64,000 bases of DNA, taken from Pseudomonas reinekei. Its GTDB lineage: Bacteria > Pseudomonadota > Gammaproteobacteria > Pseudomonadales > Pseudomonadaceae. The number at the start of each line of letters is the position of its first letter. The first letter of the stretch is position 1. The stretch is from the NCBI RefSeq assembly GCF_001945365.1, contig NZ_MSTQ01000002.1, forward strand, positions 372,001-436,000. The letters run 5' to 3'. The position numbers were made by a program, and so were the translations under genes. Below the pieces are notes generated by a model, which saw only the letters and a program-made list of their open reading frames with translations, was not told the DNA's origin and ran no database searches. Of this stretch, positions 52,292 through 60,701 are shown one piece after another.

Positions 52292-53110
52292 TCAGAATTT
52301 CTCGGGAATGCGTTTGAGCGGGTAATCGGGTTCCCGATAGCCGCCTGGCTTCTGCCGTTTGGGCAGCACCACCTTGTCGCGGGGCACGTCCTTATAGGGG
52401 ATGCGACTGAGCAAATCGCTGATGATGTTGAGCCGCGCGCGACGCTTGTCATTGGAGTCGGCCACGAGCCAAGGCGCGTGATCGGAGTCGGTCGCTGCGA
52501 ACATGTCGTCTCGGGCTCGCGAGTAGTCAAACCAGCGGCTGTACGACTTGAGGTCCATGGGCGTCAGTTTCCAGATTTTGCGCCCGTCCTTGATGCGCGC
52601 TTCGAGGCGGCGGGTCTGTTCTTCGGGGCTGACTTCCAGCCAGTACTTGAGCAGGATGACCCCGGAGTCGACGATGGCGCGTTCCACGAGAGGGACGGAC
52701 TTGAGGAAAGTGTCTACCTGTTCCTGGCTGCAGAAGTTCATCACGCGCTCGACGCCCGCGCGGTTGTACCAACTGCGATCGAAGATCACCACCTCGCCCG
52801 CCGCCGGCAGGTGTGGCAAATAGCGCTGGACATACATTTGGCTTTTTTCACGCTCGCTCGGCGCAGGCAGCGCCACCACACGAAAGACCCGGGGGCTGAC
52901 CCGTTCGGTGATGGCCTTGATCGTCCCGCCCTTGCCCGCGCCGTCGCGCCCTTCGAACACGATGCAGACCTTGATGCCGCGTTCTTTCACCCACTCCTGA
53001 AGCTTGACCATCTCGACGTGCAACCGGCGCAGCTGTTCCAGATAGTCCTTGTTCTTCAACTTCGGACCTTCTGTGGAACCCTTAGCCGCTTTTTTTTTAT
53101 CCTTCGCCAT
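52292..53110 (-). CDS. ppk2: Polyphosphate kinase 2
   Basis: The 272-residue single-domain PPK2 has a lysine-rich start (MAKDKKKAAKG), the P-loop EGRDGAGKGGTIKAI (about 53-67), the PPK2 motif IFDRSWYNRAGVERVMNF and the lid YWLEVSPEEQTRRLEARIKD. It uses polyphosphate to phosphorylate nucleoside diphosphates (class I type). The ATG at 53110 has GAGG-like sequence upstream; 24 further open codons are not conserved. It precedes the SulP gene on the same strand, possibly as an operon. Confidence 0.92.
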   Translation of the reverse strand: MAKDKKKAAKGSTEGPKLKNKDYLEQLRRLHVEMVKLQEWVKERGIKVCIVFEGRDGAGKGGTIKAITERVSPRVFRVVALPAPSEREKSQMYVQRYLPHLPAAGEVVIFDRSWYNRAGVERVMNFCSQEQVDTFLKSVPLVERAIVDSGVILLKYWLEVSPEEQTRRLEARIKDGRKIWKLTPMDLKSYSRWFDYSRARDDMFAATDSDHAPWLVADSNDKRRARLNIISDLLSRIPYKDVPRDKVVLPKRQKPGGYREPDYPLKRIPEKF

Positions 53111-53247
53111 GACCAAGACCTCAAAATTGCCAGTGACTGACGTTAGGCAGCCCGTTGCTGGAGACTCGACTCGCACCCTCACCGCGTGAGTCTAGTCCAA
53201 GGTCAAACGCTCGACATGGCAAGTCAGAAGAGAAATCCCGGCCCTCT

Positions 53248-54021
53248 TCAACCGCCCGTAGCCTGGCGATACTGGCGCGGGGTGAAACCGGTCAACGCCT
53301 TGAACTGGCGGGTGAACGCGCTGTGGTCGGTGTAGCCGCACTGCAAGGCGACATCGGTGATTGGCATATCGCTGTGGAGCAGACGATGCGCGTGTTCCAG
53401 GCGCACTTTCTGAATCATCTGGCGCGGCGTCAGGTGGAACACGCGCTTGCAGTACCTTTCCAGTTGCGCCACCGAAATGCCGGCGATATGCGTCAGCTCG
53501 CCAAGGCTGACGCGACGGTGAAAATGGCTGCGGATGTGTTCGTCGACCGCTGCCAGGCGCTGGTACGCCGGATGGGTGTCGCTGGCCGATTGCAGGTCAA
53601 CCGAAATGCCCACCAGGCCCATGATTTCACCCTTGCGGTTGTACAGCGGCCGTTTGTGCGTGAGGCACCAACCAGGCTCGCGACTGCCGTACAGATGCAG
53701 TTCCAGCTGATCTTCCAGGACAAAACCCTGCTCCAGCACCCGTCGATCCTGTTCGGTGTAGCCAGGCCCCAATTGCTCGGGAAAAACCTCGGCGCTGGTT
53801 CTGCCCAGCAACGGTTGCAAGTGTTTGAGGCCGCAGCGTTGCACCAGCGTTTGATTGGCCATGACGTAGCGTGCCTGAACATCCTTGATAAAGATCGCGG
53901 CGTTGGGGATGACGTCCAGCATCGGTAGCACAAGCGCCACGCCTGCCAGCAATTGCTCCATGGTTTCAGGGCGATGCCGTTCGTTGGCCTGGCACAGGAT
54001 CGCAAAGGCGTTCTGCGTCAT
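53248..54021 (-). CDS. AraC family regulator with N-terminal PAS domain
   Basis: The 257-residue regulator combines a PAS domain (about 35-145: VIPNAAIFIKDVQARYVMAN, GRTSAEVFPEQLG, MGLVGISVDLQ) with an AraC helix-turn-helix (about 165-255: LTHIAGISVAQLERYCKRVF, ITDVALQCGYTDHSAFTRQFKAL). It is divergent from the hydroxyproline epimerase gene and therefore probably activates that operon with hydroxyproline or a breakdown product. The ATG at 54021 has GGGAGAGAG upstream; the open frame to 54234 is not conserved. Confidence 0.9.
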   Translation of the reverse strand: MTQNAFAILCQANERHRPETMEQLLAGVALVLPMLDVIPNAAIFIKDVQARYVMANQTLVQRCGLKHLQPLLGRTSAEVFPEQLGPGYTEQDRRVLEQGFVLEDQLELHLYGSREPGWCLTHKRPLYNRKGEIMGLVGISVDLQSASDTHPAYQRLAAVDEHIRSHFHRRVSLGELTHIAGISVAQLERYCKRVFHLTPRQMIQKVRLEHAHRLLHSDMPITDVALQCGYTDHSAFTRQFKALTGFTPRQYRQATGG

Positions 54022-54287
54022 GAGTCTCTCTCCCTCGGTCCGGATCGACGAAAGTCCGGCAGCTTGCCCCAAGGCCGGAGCGCTGTCGAGACGAGATCGG
54101 CGCCACGGATCAGCGCCCGGCATTGTGCCGATTTCGTCATCGCGACTTGCAAAAACCATCAATCGCCCCCGCCCCGGCGAGTTCAATCTGTATCCGCGCA
54201 GTGCAGAACACGTTGCCGCTTGCGCCCTGGGCATTTACCGCCAGGGTGCTGATTCGGTCACCCGATGCCCACCTCATTGGACGGTCT

Positions 54288-55214
54288 ATGAAACAGGTAC
54301 ACATCATCGATTCCCACACCGGCGGCGAACCCACTCGCCTGGTGATGAAAGGCTTTCCGCCGTTGGCGGGCAGCACCATGGTCGAGAAGCGCGATAGCCT
54401 GCGCGACCAGCATGACCAATGGCGTCGCGCCTGCCTGCTGGAACCCCGTGGCAACGACGTGCTGGTCGGTGCGCTGTATTGCGAACCGGTATCGCCGGAT
54501 GCCGTGTGCGGTGTGATTTTCTTCAACAACAACGGCTACCTCGGCATGTGCGGTCACGGCACCATAGGCCTGGTCAACTCATTGCAGCACCTTGGGCTGA
54601 TCGGCTCTGGCGAGCACAAAATCGATACGCCGGTCGGCCCGGTCAACGCCACGTTGCATGCAGACGGCACCGTCACGCTGCGCAACGTCCCGGCTTACCG
54701 CTTCCGCCAGCAGGTGCCCGTGAACGTGCCCGGCCATGGCCGTGTCGTTGGTGATATCGCCTGGGGCGGCAACTGGTTTTTCCTGGTCTCCGATCACGGC
54801 AAAACACTGCGAATGGACAACGTCGAAACCCTGACCGAATACACCTGGGCAATGCTCAAGGCGCTTGAAGCGCAAGGCATCCATGGCGAACACGGCGCGC
54901 TGATCGATCATGTCGAGCTGTTCGCCGACGACGCTCAGGCCGACAGCCGCAACTTCGTCATGTGCCCGGGCAAAGCCTATGACCGTTCGCCCTGCGGCAC
55001 CGGCACCAGCGCCAAACTCGCCTGTCTGGCGGCCGACGGAAAACTCGCTGCCGGTGAGCGTTGGGTCCAGGCCAGCATCACTGGCAGCCAGTTTGTCGGC
55101 AGCTATGAATGGGAAGGCGAACGCGTGCGCCCCTCCATCACCGGTCGCGCCTACATGACCGCCGATGCCACGTTGCTGATCGACGAACAGGATCCCTTTG
55201 CGTGGGGCATTTGA
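54288..55214 (+). CDS. 4-hydroxyproline 2-epimerase
   Basis: The 308-residue member of the proline racemase family begins [19 protein letters not shown]. It has the first active-site Cys in [12 protein letters not shown] and the second in [15 protein letters not shown], with the conserved His of GHGT. Length and neighbours indicate 4-hydroxyproline 2-epimerase (trans-4-L-Hyp to cis-4-D-Hyp). Start ATG 54288; upstream frame is not conserved. It heads a three-gene operon with the deaminase and the D-amino acid dehydrogenase. A proline-racemase role is less likely in this setting. Confidence 0.92.
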   Translation: MKQVHIIDSHTGGEPTRLVMKGFPPLAGSTMVEKRDSLRDQHDQWRRACLLEPRGNDVLVGALYCEPVSPDAVCGVIFFNNNGYLGMCGHGTIGLVNSLQHLGLIGSGEHKIDTPVGPVNATLHADGTVTLRNVPAYRFRQQVPVNVPGHGRVVGDIAWGGNWFFLVSDHGKTLRMDNVETLTEYTWAMLKALEAQGIHGEHGALIDHVELFADDAQADSRNFVMCPGKAYDRSPCGTGTSAKLACLAADGKLAAGERWVQASITGSQFVGSYEWEGERVRPSITGRAYMTADATLLIDEQDPFAWGI

Positions 55215-55289
55215 GCCCTCGCCGAATGCAGCCATTGCGGCACCTGCCCCCTCAACAGATCTGAATGAACGCCTCAAGGAGTTACAACA

Positions 55290-56240
55290 ATGAGCGACAA
55301 CATTTTCACTGGCTGCATGCCTGCATTGATGACCCCCTGCACCGCCGAGCGCAAACCGGACTTCGACGCACTGGTGGCCAAGGGTCGCGAGCTGATCGAC
55401 ATCGGCATGAGCGCCATCGTGTACTGCGGCTCCATGGGCGACTGGCCGCTGCTGACCGAAGCCGAGCGTCAGGAAGGCGTGGCACGTCTGGTGGCCGCCG
55501 GCCTCCCGACCATCGTCGGCACCGGGGCGGTCAACAGCCGCGAAGCGGTAGCCCACGCCGCCCACGCCGCCAAAGTCGGCGCCCATGGCCTGATGGTCAT
55601 TCCGCGCGTGCTGTCCCGTGGCGCGTCGGCTACCGCGCAAAAAGCTCACTTTGCGGCGATTCTCAAGGCGGCCCCGGGGTTGCCGGCCGTGATCTACAAC
55701 AGCCCTTACTACGGCTTCGCGACCCGTGCGGAGCTGTTCTTCGAACTGCGTCGCGAATACCCGAACCTGATCGGCTTCAAGGAATTCGGGGGTGCCGCCG
55801 ACCTGCGCTACGCCGCTGAACACATCACCTCCCAGGACGACGACGTAACCTTGATGGTTGGTGTCGACACCCAAGTGGTGCACGGCTTCGTCAACTGCAA
55901 CGCCACCGGCGCGATCACCGGTATCGGCAATGCGTTGCCACGCGAAGTGCTGCAACTGGTGGCCCTGAGCAAGCAAGCCGCGAAAGGCGATGCCAGGGCC
56001 CGCCGTCAGGCTCGGGAACTGGAAGCGGCCCTGGCGGTGCTGTCGTCCTTCGACGAAGGCTGCGACCTGGTACTCTATTACAAGCACCTGATGGTGCTCA
56101 ACGGCGACAAGGAATACGCCCTGCACTTCAACGAAACCGATGCCCTCAGCGATGCCCAGCGTCGTTATGCCGAGAACCAGTACACGTTGTTCCGCCAGTG
56201 GTACGAACACTGGTCGGCCGAGCAGAACGTCGAGGCCTAG
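55290..56240 (+). CDS. Delta1-pyrroline-4-hydroxy-2-carboxylate deaminase (DapA-like)
   Basis: The 316-residue class I aldolase of the dihydrodipicolinate synthase family has FTGCMPALMTPC, YCGSMGDWPLLT, the active-site Tyr in IYNSPYYGF and the Schiff-base Lys in LIGFKEFGGAADLRYA. In hydroxyproline operons this protein deaminates pyrroline-4-hydroxy-2-carboxylate to alpha-ketoglutarate semialdehyde. An AAGGAG ribosome site is upstream. Its product needs a semialdehyde dehydrogenase, which is not within this operon. Confidence 0.92.
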   Translation: MSDNIFTGCMPALMTPCTAERKPDFDALVAKGRELIDIGMSAIVYCGSMGDWPLLTEAERQEGVARLVAAGLPTIVGTGAVNSREAVAHAAHAAKVGAHGLMVIPRVLSRGASATAQKAHFAAILKAAPGLPAVIYNSPYYGFATRAELFFELRREYPNLIGFKEFGGAADLRYAAEHITSQDDDVTLMVGVDTQVVHGFVNCNATGAITGIGNALPREVLQLVALSKQAAKGDARARRQARELEAALAVLSSFDEGCDLVLYYKHLMVLNGDKEYALHFNETDALSDAQRRYAENQYTLFRQWYEHWSAEQNVEA

Positions 56241-56243
56241 GAC

Positions 56244-57521
56244 ATGCCCAACGATTCCACTGCCAACAATCGCCACGACATAACCGTCATCGGTGCGGGA
56301 GTCATCGGCGTCGCCTGCGCACTGCAACTGGCGCGTCAGGGACTGAGGGTGACGGTTATCGACCAGCAGGAGCCCGGCCATGGTGCCTCGTTCGGCAATG
56401 CCGGGCATCTGGCGACCGAGCAGGTGTTTCCCATCGCGGACTTGTCGATCCTGAAACGCTTGCCTGCCATGCTCATGGACCCGATGGGGCCGTTGCGCCT
56501 GGACTGGAAGTACATGCCGCGCGCCCTGCCGTGGTTTGCCCGTCTACTGTTGAACCTGCGTCCGGCGCCATTCCAGCGCACGGTGGCCGGCATACGCGCG
56601 CTCAATGAAAGCAGCCTCGGCGCGTGGCAACGGCTGTTGCAGACGATCGTCCGTCCCGACCTGCTCAAGGAGGACGGTTCGTTGCTGGTGTTCGAACGCG
56701 CCGATTCGCAACCGGCGATTGAAGCGCTGCAGGCGCGCATGCGCCAGCAACAGGTGCCGGTCGAGCGCTGGCAGGCCAACGCCGTGCGCGATGCCGCACC
56801 GCAACTGAGCGAACACCTGCAGGGGGGATTGTTCTTCGAGCGCACCGGGCATTTCCTCGACCCTTATCGCGTGGTCTGCGAACTGGTCCACGCAGCTAAA
56901 GCCTGTGGTGTGCAATTTCTCAAGCGCCGGGTGCAGGACGGACATCTGGATGCTGGGGGGGTGTCGCTGATCACCGATCAGGGAGAACTGAGCAGCCACC
57001 GGGTCCTGATCGCCTGCGGCGCTCATTCAGCGCAACTCACCCAGGCGCTGACCGGTAAAAAAGTGCCGCTGGACACCGAGCGCGGTTATCACCTGATGCT
57101 GCCCCACGAGCGTGAGCGGTTGCCGTTCGCCGTCACCTCGCTGGAGCGCAAGTTCATCATGACGCCGATGACAGGCGGGCTGCGGCTGGCCGGCACCGTC
57201 GAGTTCGCCGGCCTCGACAGCCCGCCGAGCATGGAGCGCGCATGGCAGTTGCACCGCCTGAGCAAAGGCCTGTTCCGTCGAGACCTGAACGCTGAGGCGG
57301 CGACGCCGTGGATGGGTTTTCGCCCGTCCCTGCCCGACTCGCTGCCGATCATCGACAGCGCGTGCGACGGCAAGGTACTGCTCGCCTTCGGGCACCAGCA
57401 TCTGGGGTTGACGCAAGCGGCGGTCACCGCGCAACTGATCGCTCAATTGGCCTCACCGACGAGCATTTTCCAGAGCCATGGATTACCGACAATGGCGGCT
57501 TACAGGCTGGATCGATTTTGA
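56244..57521 (+). CDS. D-hydroxyproline dehydrogenase (DadA-like FAD oxidoreductase)
   Basis: The 425-residue FAD protein has a GxGxxG start DITVIGAGVIGVACALQLAR, the DadA-type HGASFGNAGHLATEQVFP, MGFRPSLPDSLPIID and the C-terminal FAD loop LLAFGHQHLGLTQAAVTAQL. It oxidises cis-4-hydroxy-D-proline to pyrroline-4-hydroxy-2-carboxylate, passing electrons to the respiratory chain. It starts three bases after the deaminase stop. Epimerase, deaminase and dehydrogenase together give the bacterial hydroxyproline route. Confidence 0.92.
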   Translation: MPNDSTANNRHDITVIGAGVIGVACALQLARQGLRVTVIDQQEPGHGASFGNAGHLATEQVFPIADLSILKRLPAMLMDPMGPLRLDWKYMPRALPWFARLLLNLRPAPFQRTVAGIRALNESSLGAWQRLLQTIVRPDLLKEDGSLLVFERADSQPAIEALQARMRQQQVPVERWQANAVRDAAPQLSEHLQGGLFFERTGHFLDPYRVVCELVHAAKACGVQFLKRRVQDGHLDAGGVSLITDQGELSSHRVLIACGAHSAQLTQALTGKKVPLDTERGYHLMLPHERERLPFAVTSLERKFIMTPMTGGLRLAGTVEFAGLDSPPSMERAWQLHRLSKGLFRRDLNAEAATPWMGFRPSLPDSLPIIDSACDGKVLLAFGHQHLGLTQAAVTAQLIAQLASPTSIFQSHGLPTMAAYRLDRF

Positions 57522-57543
57522 GCCACCGCCGCAGAAAATCGCC

Positions 57544-58167
57544 TCACTGCAACGGCGAAAACTTCGCCGGCAGATAAATCGTCGAGCACATGTCCTGCAG
57601 TTGCGGGCCGGAGTTTTCTGGTGGCCAGACGCCGTCGGCGACGGCTTGGGTGCGCACTTGCAGGCGCTGTTCAAGGGTCGTCCATGGCCAGATGTGCAAG
57701 TAGCGCGGCAGCGAGCCGTCGGTGGCGTAAAAGGCCGCATACACCGGTGAATACGGTTCGGCGGTGCGTGCTTCGATGGCTTTGCGCCAACCGTCGAGGG
57801 TCGGTTGCAGGCCGCTGCTGATCAGGTCGTAGACTCGCAGTTCGTAGAACGGGCCGTGCTGACCGGCACGCAGGGGCTCGAGGAAAGGAAACAGGCTGTA
57901 GTTTTCAATGCGCAAATCGGTGATGAACGCACCGATGCCGAACACATCCCCCGCCAGCAGAAACCGCTCGCGCTCCGCTTGTCTGAGGTTTTCGTCGGCA
58001 TAACCGCGCAGCACGGCGATCTGGTTCAGCTTGCCCAGCTCCGAAGCCCAGCACCCCATCAACGTGCCGCCCACCTCAGGCTGTAGCAACGCGAGCTCGA
58101 TACGCGCCAGGGCGTCCGCCACCGTACGTACGCGCACCGTTAACGTGATCAGTTCAAAAAAACGCAT
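57544..58167 (-). CDS. NIPSNAP family protein
   Basis: The 207-residue protein has two ferredoxin-like NIPSNAP repeats: FFELITLTVRVRTVADALARIE and FYELRVYDLISSGLQPTLDGWR, then YLHIWPWTTLEQRLQVRTQA. These small dimeric alpha-beta barrel proteins have unknown function, though some bind heme or act on small molecules. The ATG at 58167 is preceded by GGAG; an ATG at 58182 has none. It converges on the dehydrogenase gene and need not belong to the hydroxyproline pathway. Confidence 0.8.
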   Translation of the reverse strand: MRFFELITLTVRVRTVADALARIELALLQPEVGGTLMGCWASELGKLNQIAVLRGYADENLRQAERERFLLAGDVFGIGAFITDLRIENYSLFPFLEPLRAGQHGPFYELRVYDLISSGLQPTLDGWRKAIEARTAEPYSPVYAAFYATDGSLPRYLHIWPWTTLEQRLQVRTQAVADGVWPPENSGPQLQDMCSTIYLPAKFSPLQ

Positions 58168-58243
58168 AACCCACTCCGGCAATTGTCAGCCATCGACGGC
58201 TTCCCATTGCGCCAGCCTATGCCAGCGCCCGGATCCGGGGTAT

Positions 58244-58278
58244 TGAGGCAAATCCCCTTGTTCACGGGATTTGCCTCA
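58244..58278. promoter_or_regulatory. Perfect 13-base inverted repeat
   Basis: Arms TGAGGCAAATCCC (58244-58256) and GGGATTTGCCTCA (58266-58278) are separated by nine bases. It lies between the divergent NIPSNAP and small membrane-protein genes. There is no T-run, so an operator or RNA hairpin is more likely than a terminator. Confidence 0.55.
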
Positions 58279-58303
58279 GTACGCTAGGTAATACCCTTAT
58301 CAC

Positions 58304-58333
58304 AAGGAGGGTGCTTCGTGAGGTGCCCTCCTC
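58304..58333. other. Second hairpin, AGGAGGG / CCCTCCT
   Basis: AGGAGGG and CCCTCCT arms flank a loop of about 14 bases, just after the 13-base repeat and about 130 bases before the start of the small membrane-protein gene. It could fold in a leader RNA. A short GTG-started frame overlaps it but is not convincing. Confidence 0.35.
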
Positions 58334-58465
58334 TCGTCGAATGTCCAACCGGTAAAGAATGTATCGAGCAAACTGGATACGGGGTCTGCTACGCTTTTTT
58401 ATCCTTGAATGGACTCAGCCGACGATGGCGGAAGACTGTTTCGCGGCGCGCACGCGGGGTGAAAT

Positions 58466-58909
58466 ATGAAAAGCAAAGTACTGGGTGTCGCCCTGACCCT
58501 CTTCGTTGTGGGCGCCGGCATCTATGGGCTGAACCGTTGGGAGCAGGTCGAAAGCCAACGCCAGGCAGCGGTGTGCCTGGCAAACCAGGAACATCTCAAA
58601 GACCTGAAAACCCAGGCCCGGGCCATGACCGCCGGACTGTCGGTCGAAGGCTATGCCGAGGCCGAAAAAGCCGAGGCCGGCAAACTGGTTCGCGCGCTGG
58701 ATACCGCCCGTAACGAAGCGGAGGTCAATGCGGTGATCGACGAGCATTCGGCCGTCATCGAAGCGCAGATCGTTGCCGAAGATGCGGAAGTAAAATCCAA
58801 AGGCGACCAACCGTTCCTGGGTCAAGAGCTGAAAAAACAGCGCATCACCACGGACATCAAGCAGGAACTCAATCGCGCCGAAAAAGCGGTCGCCGATGCC
58901 TGTGACTAG
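58466..58909 (+). CDS. Small membrane-anchored or exported protein, unknown function
   Basis: The 147-residue protein starts with a positively charged segment and one hydrophobic helix (KVLGVALTLFVVGAGIYGLN). A charged, helix-rich domain follows, full of Ala, Glu and Lys, with possible coiled coil (EGYAEAEKAEAGKLVRALDT; KQELNRAEKAVADACD). The two Cys residues (near 37 and 146) could pair in the periplasm. I recognise no family. The inverted repeats at 58244-58333 precede it. A second small exported protein follows 89 bases later. Confidence 0.7.
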   Translation: MKSKVLGVALTLFVVGAGIYGLNRWEQVESQRQAAVCLANQEHLKDLKTQARAMTAGLSVEGYAEAEKAEAGKLVRALDTARNEAEVNAVIDEHSAVIEAQIVAEDAEVKSKGDQPFLGQELKKQRITTDIKQELNRAEKAVADACD

Positions 58910-58998
58910 TCGATGATTACCGCTGGTCAGCCGCTCAGCACCTTCCCGTCGCCCACTCTTCCAACGTTGTACATCCCCTTCTATGGAAGACTCGAATC

Positions 58999-59277
58999 AT
59001 GAATCGTAAAGCCGCTGTGTTCCTGCTTGCGGGCCTGATGTCGACCGGCTCGCTTTTCGCCTTCGCCGCTGAAAAAACCGGCTCAGACTCCGCCGTTCCT
59101 CCTGCCGCCCTGCCGGGCGTCAACCATGCTCAAGGCGCTGAATCCAACGCGGACAAGGCCGACAAAAAGGGCGAAGAGGCATCGGGCTCCAACTCCGGGG
59201 CTGATACAAGTGCCGCGGAAAAAGATGCCGCGACATCGAGCGGCTCGCCAGACGAAGTCAAAGAGCCGAAGCCGTAA
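58999..59277 (+). CDS. Small exported low-complexity protein, unknown function
   Basis: The 92-residue protein has a signal peptide (KAAVFLLAGLMSTGSLFAFA, cleavage after AFA). The mature part is low in complexity and rich in Ser, Gly, Ala, Asp, Glu and Lys (for example ADKADKKGEEASGSNSGADT), predicted disordered. A GGAAG ribosome site precedes the ATG. No family recognised. Such proteins occur widely in Pseudomonas and are often stress-linked, but that is only a guess here. Confidence 0.65.
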   Translation: MNRKAAVFLLAGLMSTGSLFAFAAEKTGSDSAVPPAALPGVNHAQGAESNADKADKKGEEASGSNSGADTSAAEKDAATSSGSPDEVKEPKP

Positions 59278-59483
59278 CAGCAAGGTCTGCCGACAACGCT
59301 ACGCCTTCCACGACGCCGTTCTGGCGTCGTATCCGTTATGTGCGTGACGCTGACGCAGTCGGCGTCCGATGCACGCTTTGTTATCGGCTCAGCCGATGCG
59401 AACCTGCGAATTATCGATTTGTGCAGTTGATGCCTGGCCGCGAGCATGGAGCCACTTCCAACAACAAGAACCAAGGACCCGCC

Positions 59484-60575
59484 ATGACTGCCCGATTCCA
59501 CAATCCCGTCGATACACGTTTCGGCTGGGGTAGCCTGCAGGAGCTTGTCTCCCTCACCGAAAATCAGAAAGTCACTCTCGTCACCTTTCCCGAAGCCCGC
59601 GGGTTGGGACTGGTTAACCGAATCCAGGATCTGCTCGGCGATCGCCTGGTCCATGTGATCGAGGATGTGCAACCCAATCCGGATGTCGCCCAACTGCGCG
59701 GTACGTATGAGCGCTTTTGGCAAGAGGCTGGAGATTGCCATACAGTGCTGGCGGTCGGCGGTGGCAGTGCCATTGATACAGCCAAAGCCTTGATCGTGGG
59801 GACCGCGTCGGGGGCCTTTGACGAATTGCTCTCGTTGCTGGCAACGGGAAAGCCCTTTACCCCGCCGCGCAGCAAGCTGCTGATCGCGGCGCCGACCACC
59901 GCGGGCACCGGAAGTGAAGTCACGCCTTGGGCTACGATCTGGGACGCTGCCAGCCACAAAAAATACTCCCTGCACCTGGAATGTACCTGGCCGACGGTGG
60001 CGATCGTCGACCCGGAGTTGATGCTGACCGTTCCCGGCAGCGTCACCATCTCCACGGGGCTGGATGCCTTGTCCCATGCCCTGGAGTCAGTCTGGAACAT
60101 CAACGCCAATCCGGTTTCCGACACCTTCGCCGTCTCCGCGATCTCGGACATTCTCGAATGCTTGCCGCTCCTGAGTCGTGACCTGTCCAACAAGGAACTG
60201 CGTAGCCGCATGGCATTGGCAGCGCTCAAGGCGGGGTTGGCGTTTTCCAACACCAAGACCGCCCTGGCCCATTCCATTTCCTATGAAATGACCCTGCACC
60301 ACGGCCTGCCCCATGGCATCGCCTGCTCCTTCACGCTGCCGCTGGTACTCGGACTTGCCTGGGGCCATGACGAAGCACGCGATCGCACCCTCCAGCACAT
60401 TTTCGGCAATGACCTGCACCGCGCCCAGGACCGGCTGCGCAACTTTCTGCACAGCCTCAATGTGAAAACCGAGTTCGCCGACTACGGCGTCACGGCCACG
60501 CAGGCCCAGCAAATGATCGATTTCGCGATGCAAGGTGCACGCGGCAAGAACTTCATCGGTTCACGAGCGGCCTAG
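59484..60575 (+). CDS. Iron-containing alcohol dehydrogenase, phosphonoacetaldehyde-reductase-like
   Basis: The 363-residue iron-type alcohol dehydrogenase has LAVGGGSAIDTAKALI, IAAPTTAGTGSEVTPWATIWD, TGLDALSHALESVWNINANP and HHGLPHGIACSFTLPLVLGL, which include the metal-binding Asp/His residues. Its place three genes ahead of phnX in one direction suggests it interconverts phosphonoacetaldehyde and 2-hydroxyethylphosphonate. In a degradative operon, oxidation of 2-hydroxyethylphosphonate to phosphonoacetaldehyde is the sensible direction. This function is inferred from context. The ATG at 59484 follows AAGGA. Confidence 0.75.
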   Translation: MTARFHNPVDTRFGWGSLQELVSLTENQKVTLVTFPEARGLGLVNRIQDLLGDRLVHVIEDVQPNPDVAQLRGTYERFWQEAGDCHTVLAVGGGSAIDTAKALIVGTASGAFDELLSLLATGKPFTPPRSKLLIAAPTTAGTGSEVTPWATIWDAASHKKYSLHLECTWPTVAIVDPELMLTVPGSVTISTGLDALSHALESVWNINANPVSDTFAVSAISDILECLPLLSRDLSNKELRSRMALAALKAGLAFSNTKTALAHSISYEMTLHHGLPHGIACSFTLPLVLGLAWGHDEARDRTLQHIFGNDLHRAQDRLRNFLHSLNVKTEFADYGVTATQAQQMIDFAMQGARGKNFIGSRAA

Positions 60576-60701
60576 GTCCTGCCAGCCCCCGACACAGCAC
60601 TGCCAGCGGCGTAACGAGCCGCGACGATTTCCTGCTGCACCTGAAAAGAGTGCACCCCGCGATGCAAGTCGCCGGGAACCAACAAGAATAAGGAAAAGAT
60701 C

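Noticed and set aside
54579..56408. 609-codon minus-strand frame across the hydroxyproline genes
   Set aside because: It is antisense to two well-recognised genes and crosses their intergenic gap; composition is shadow-like.
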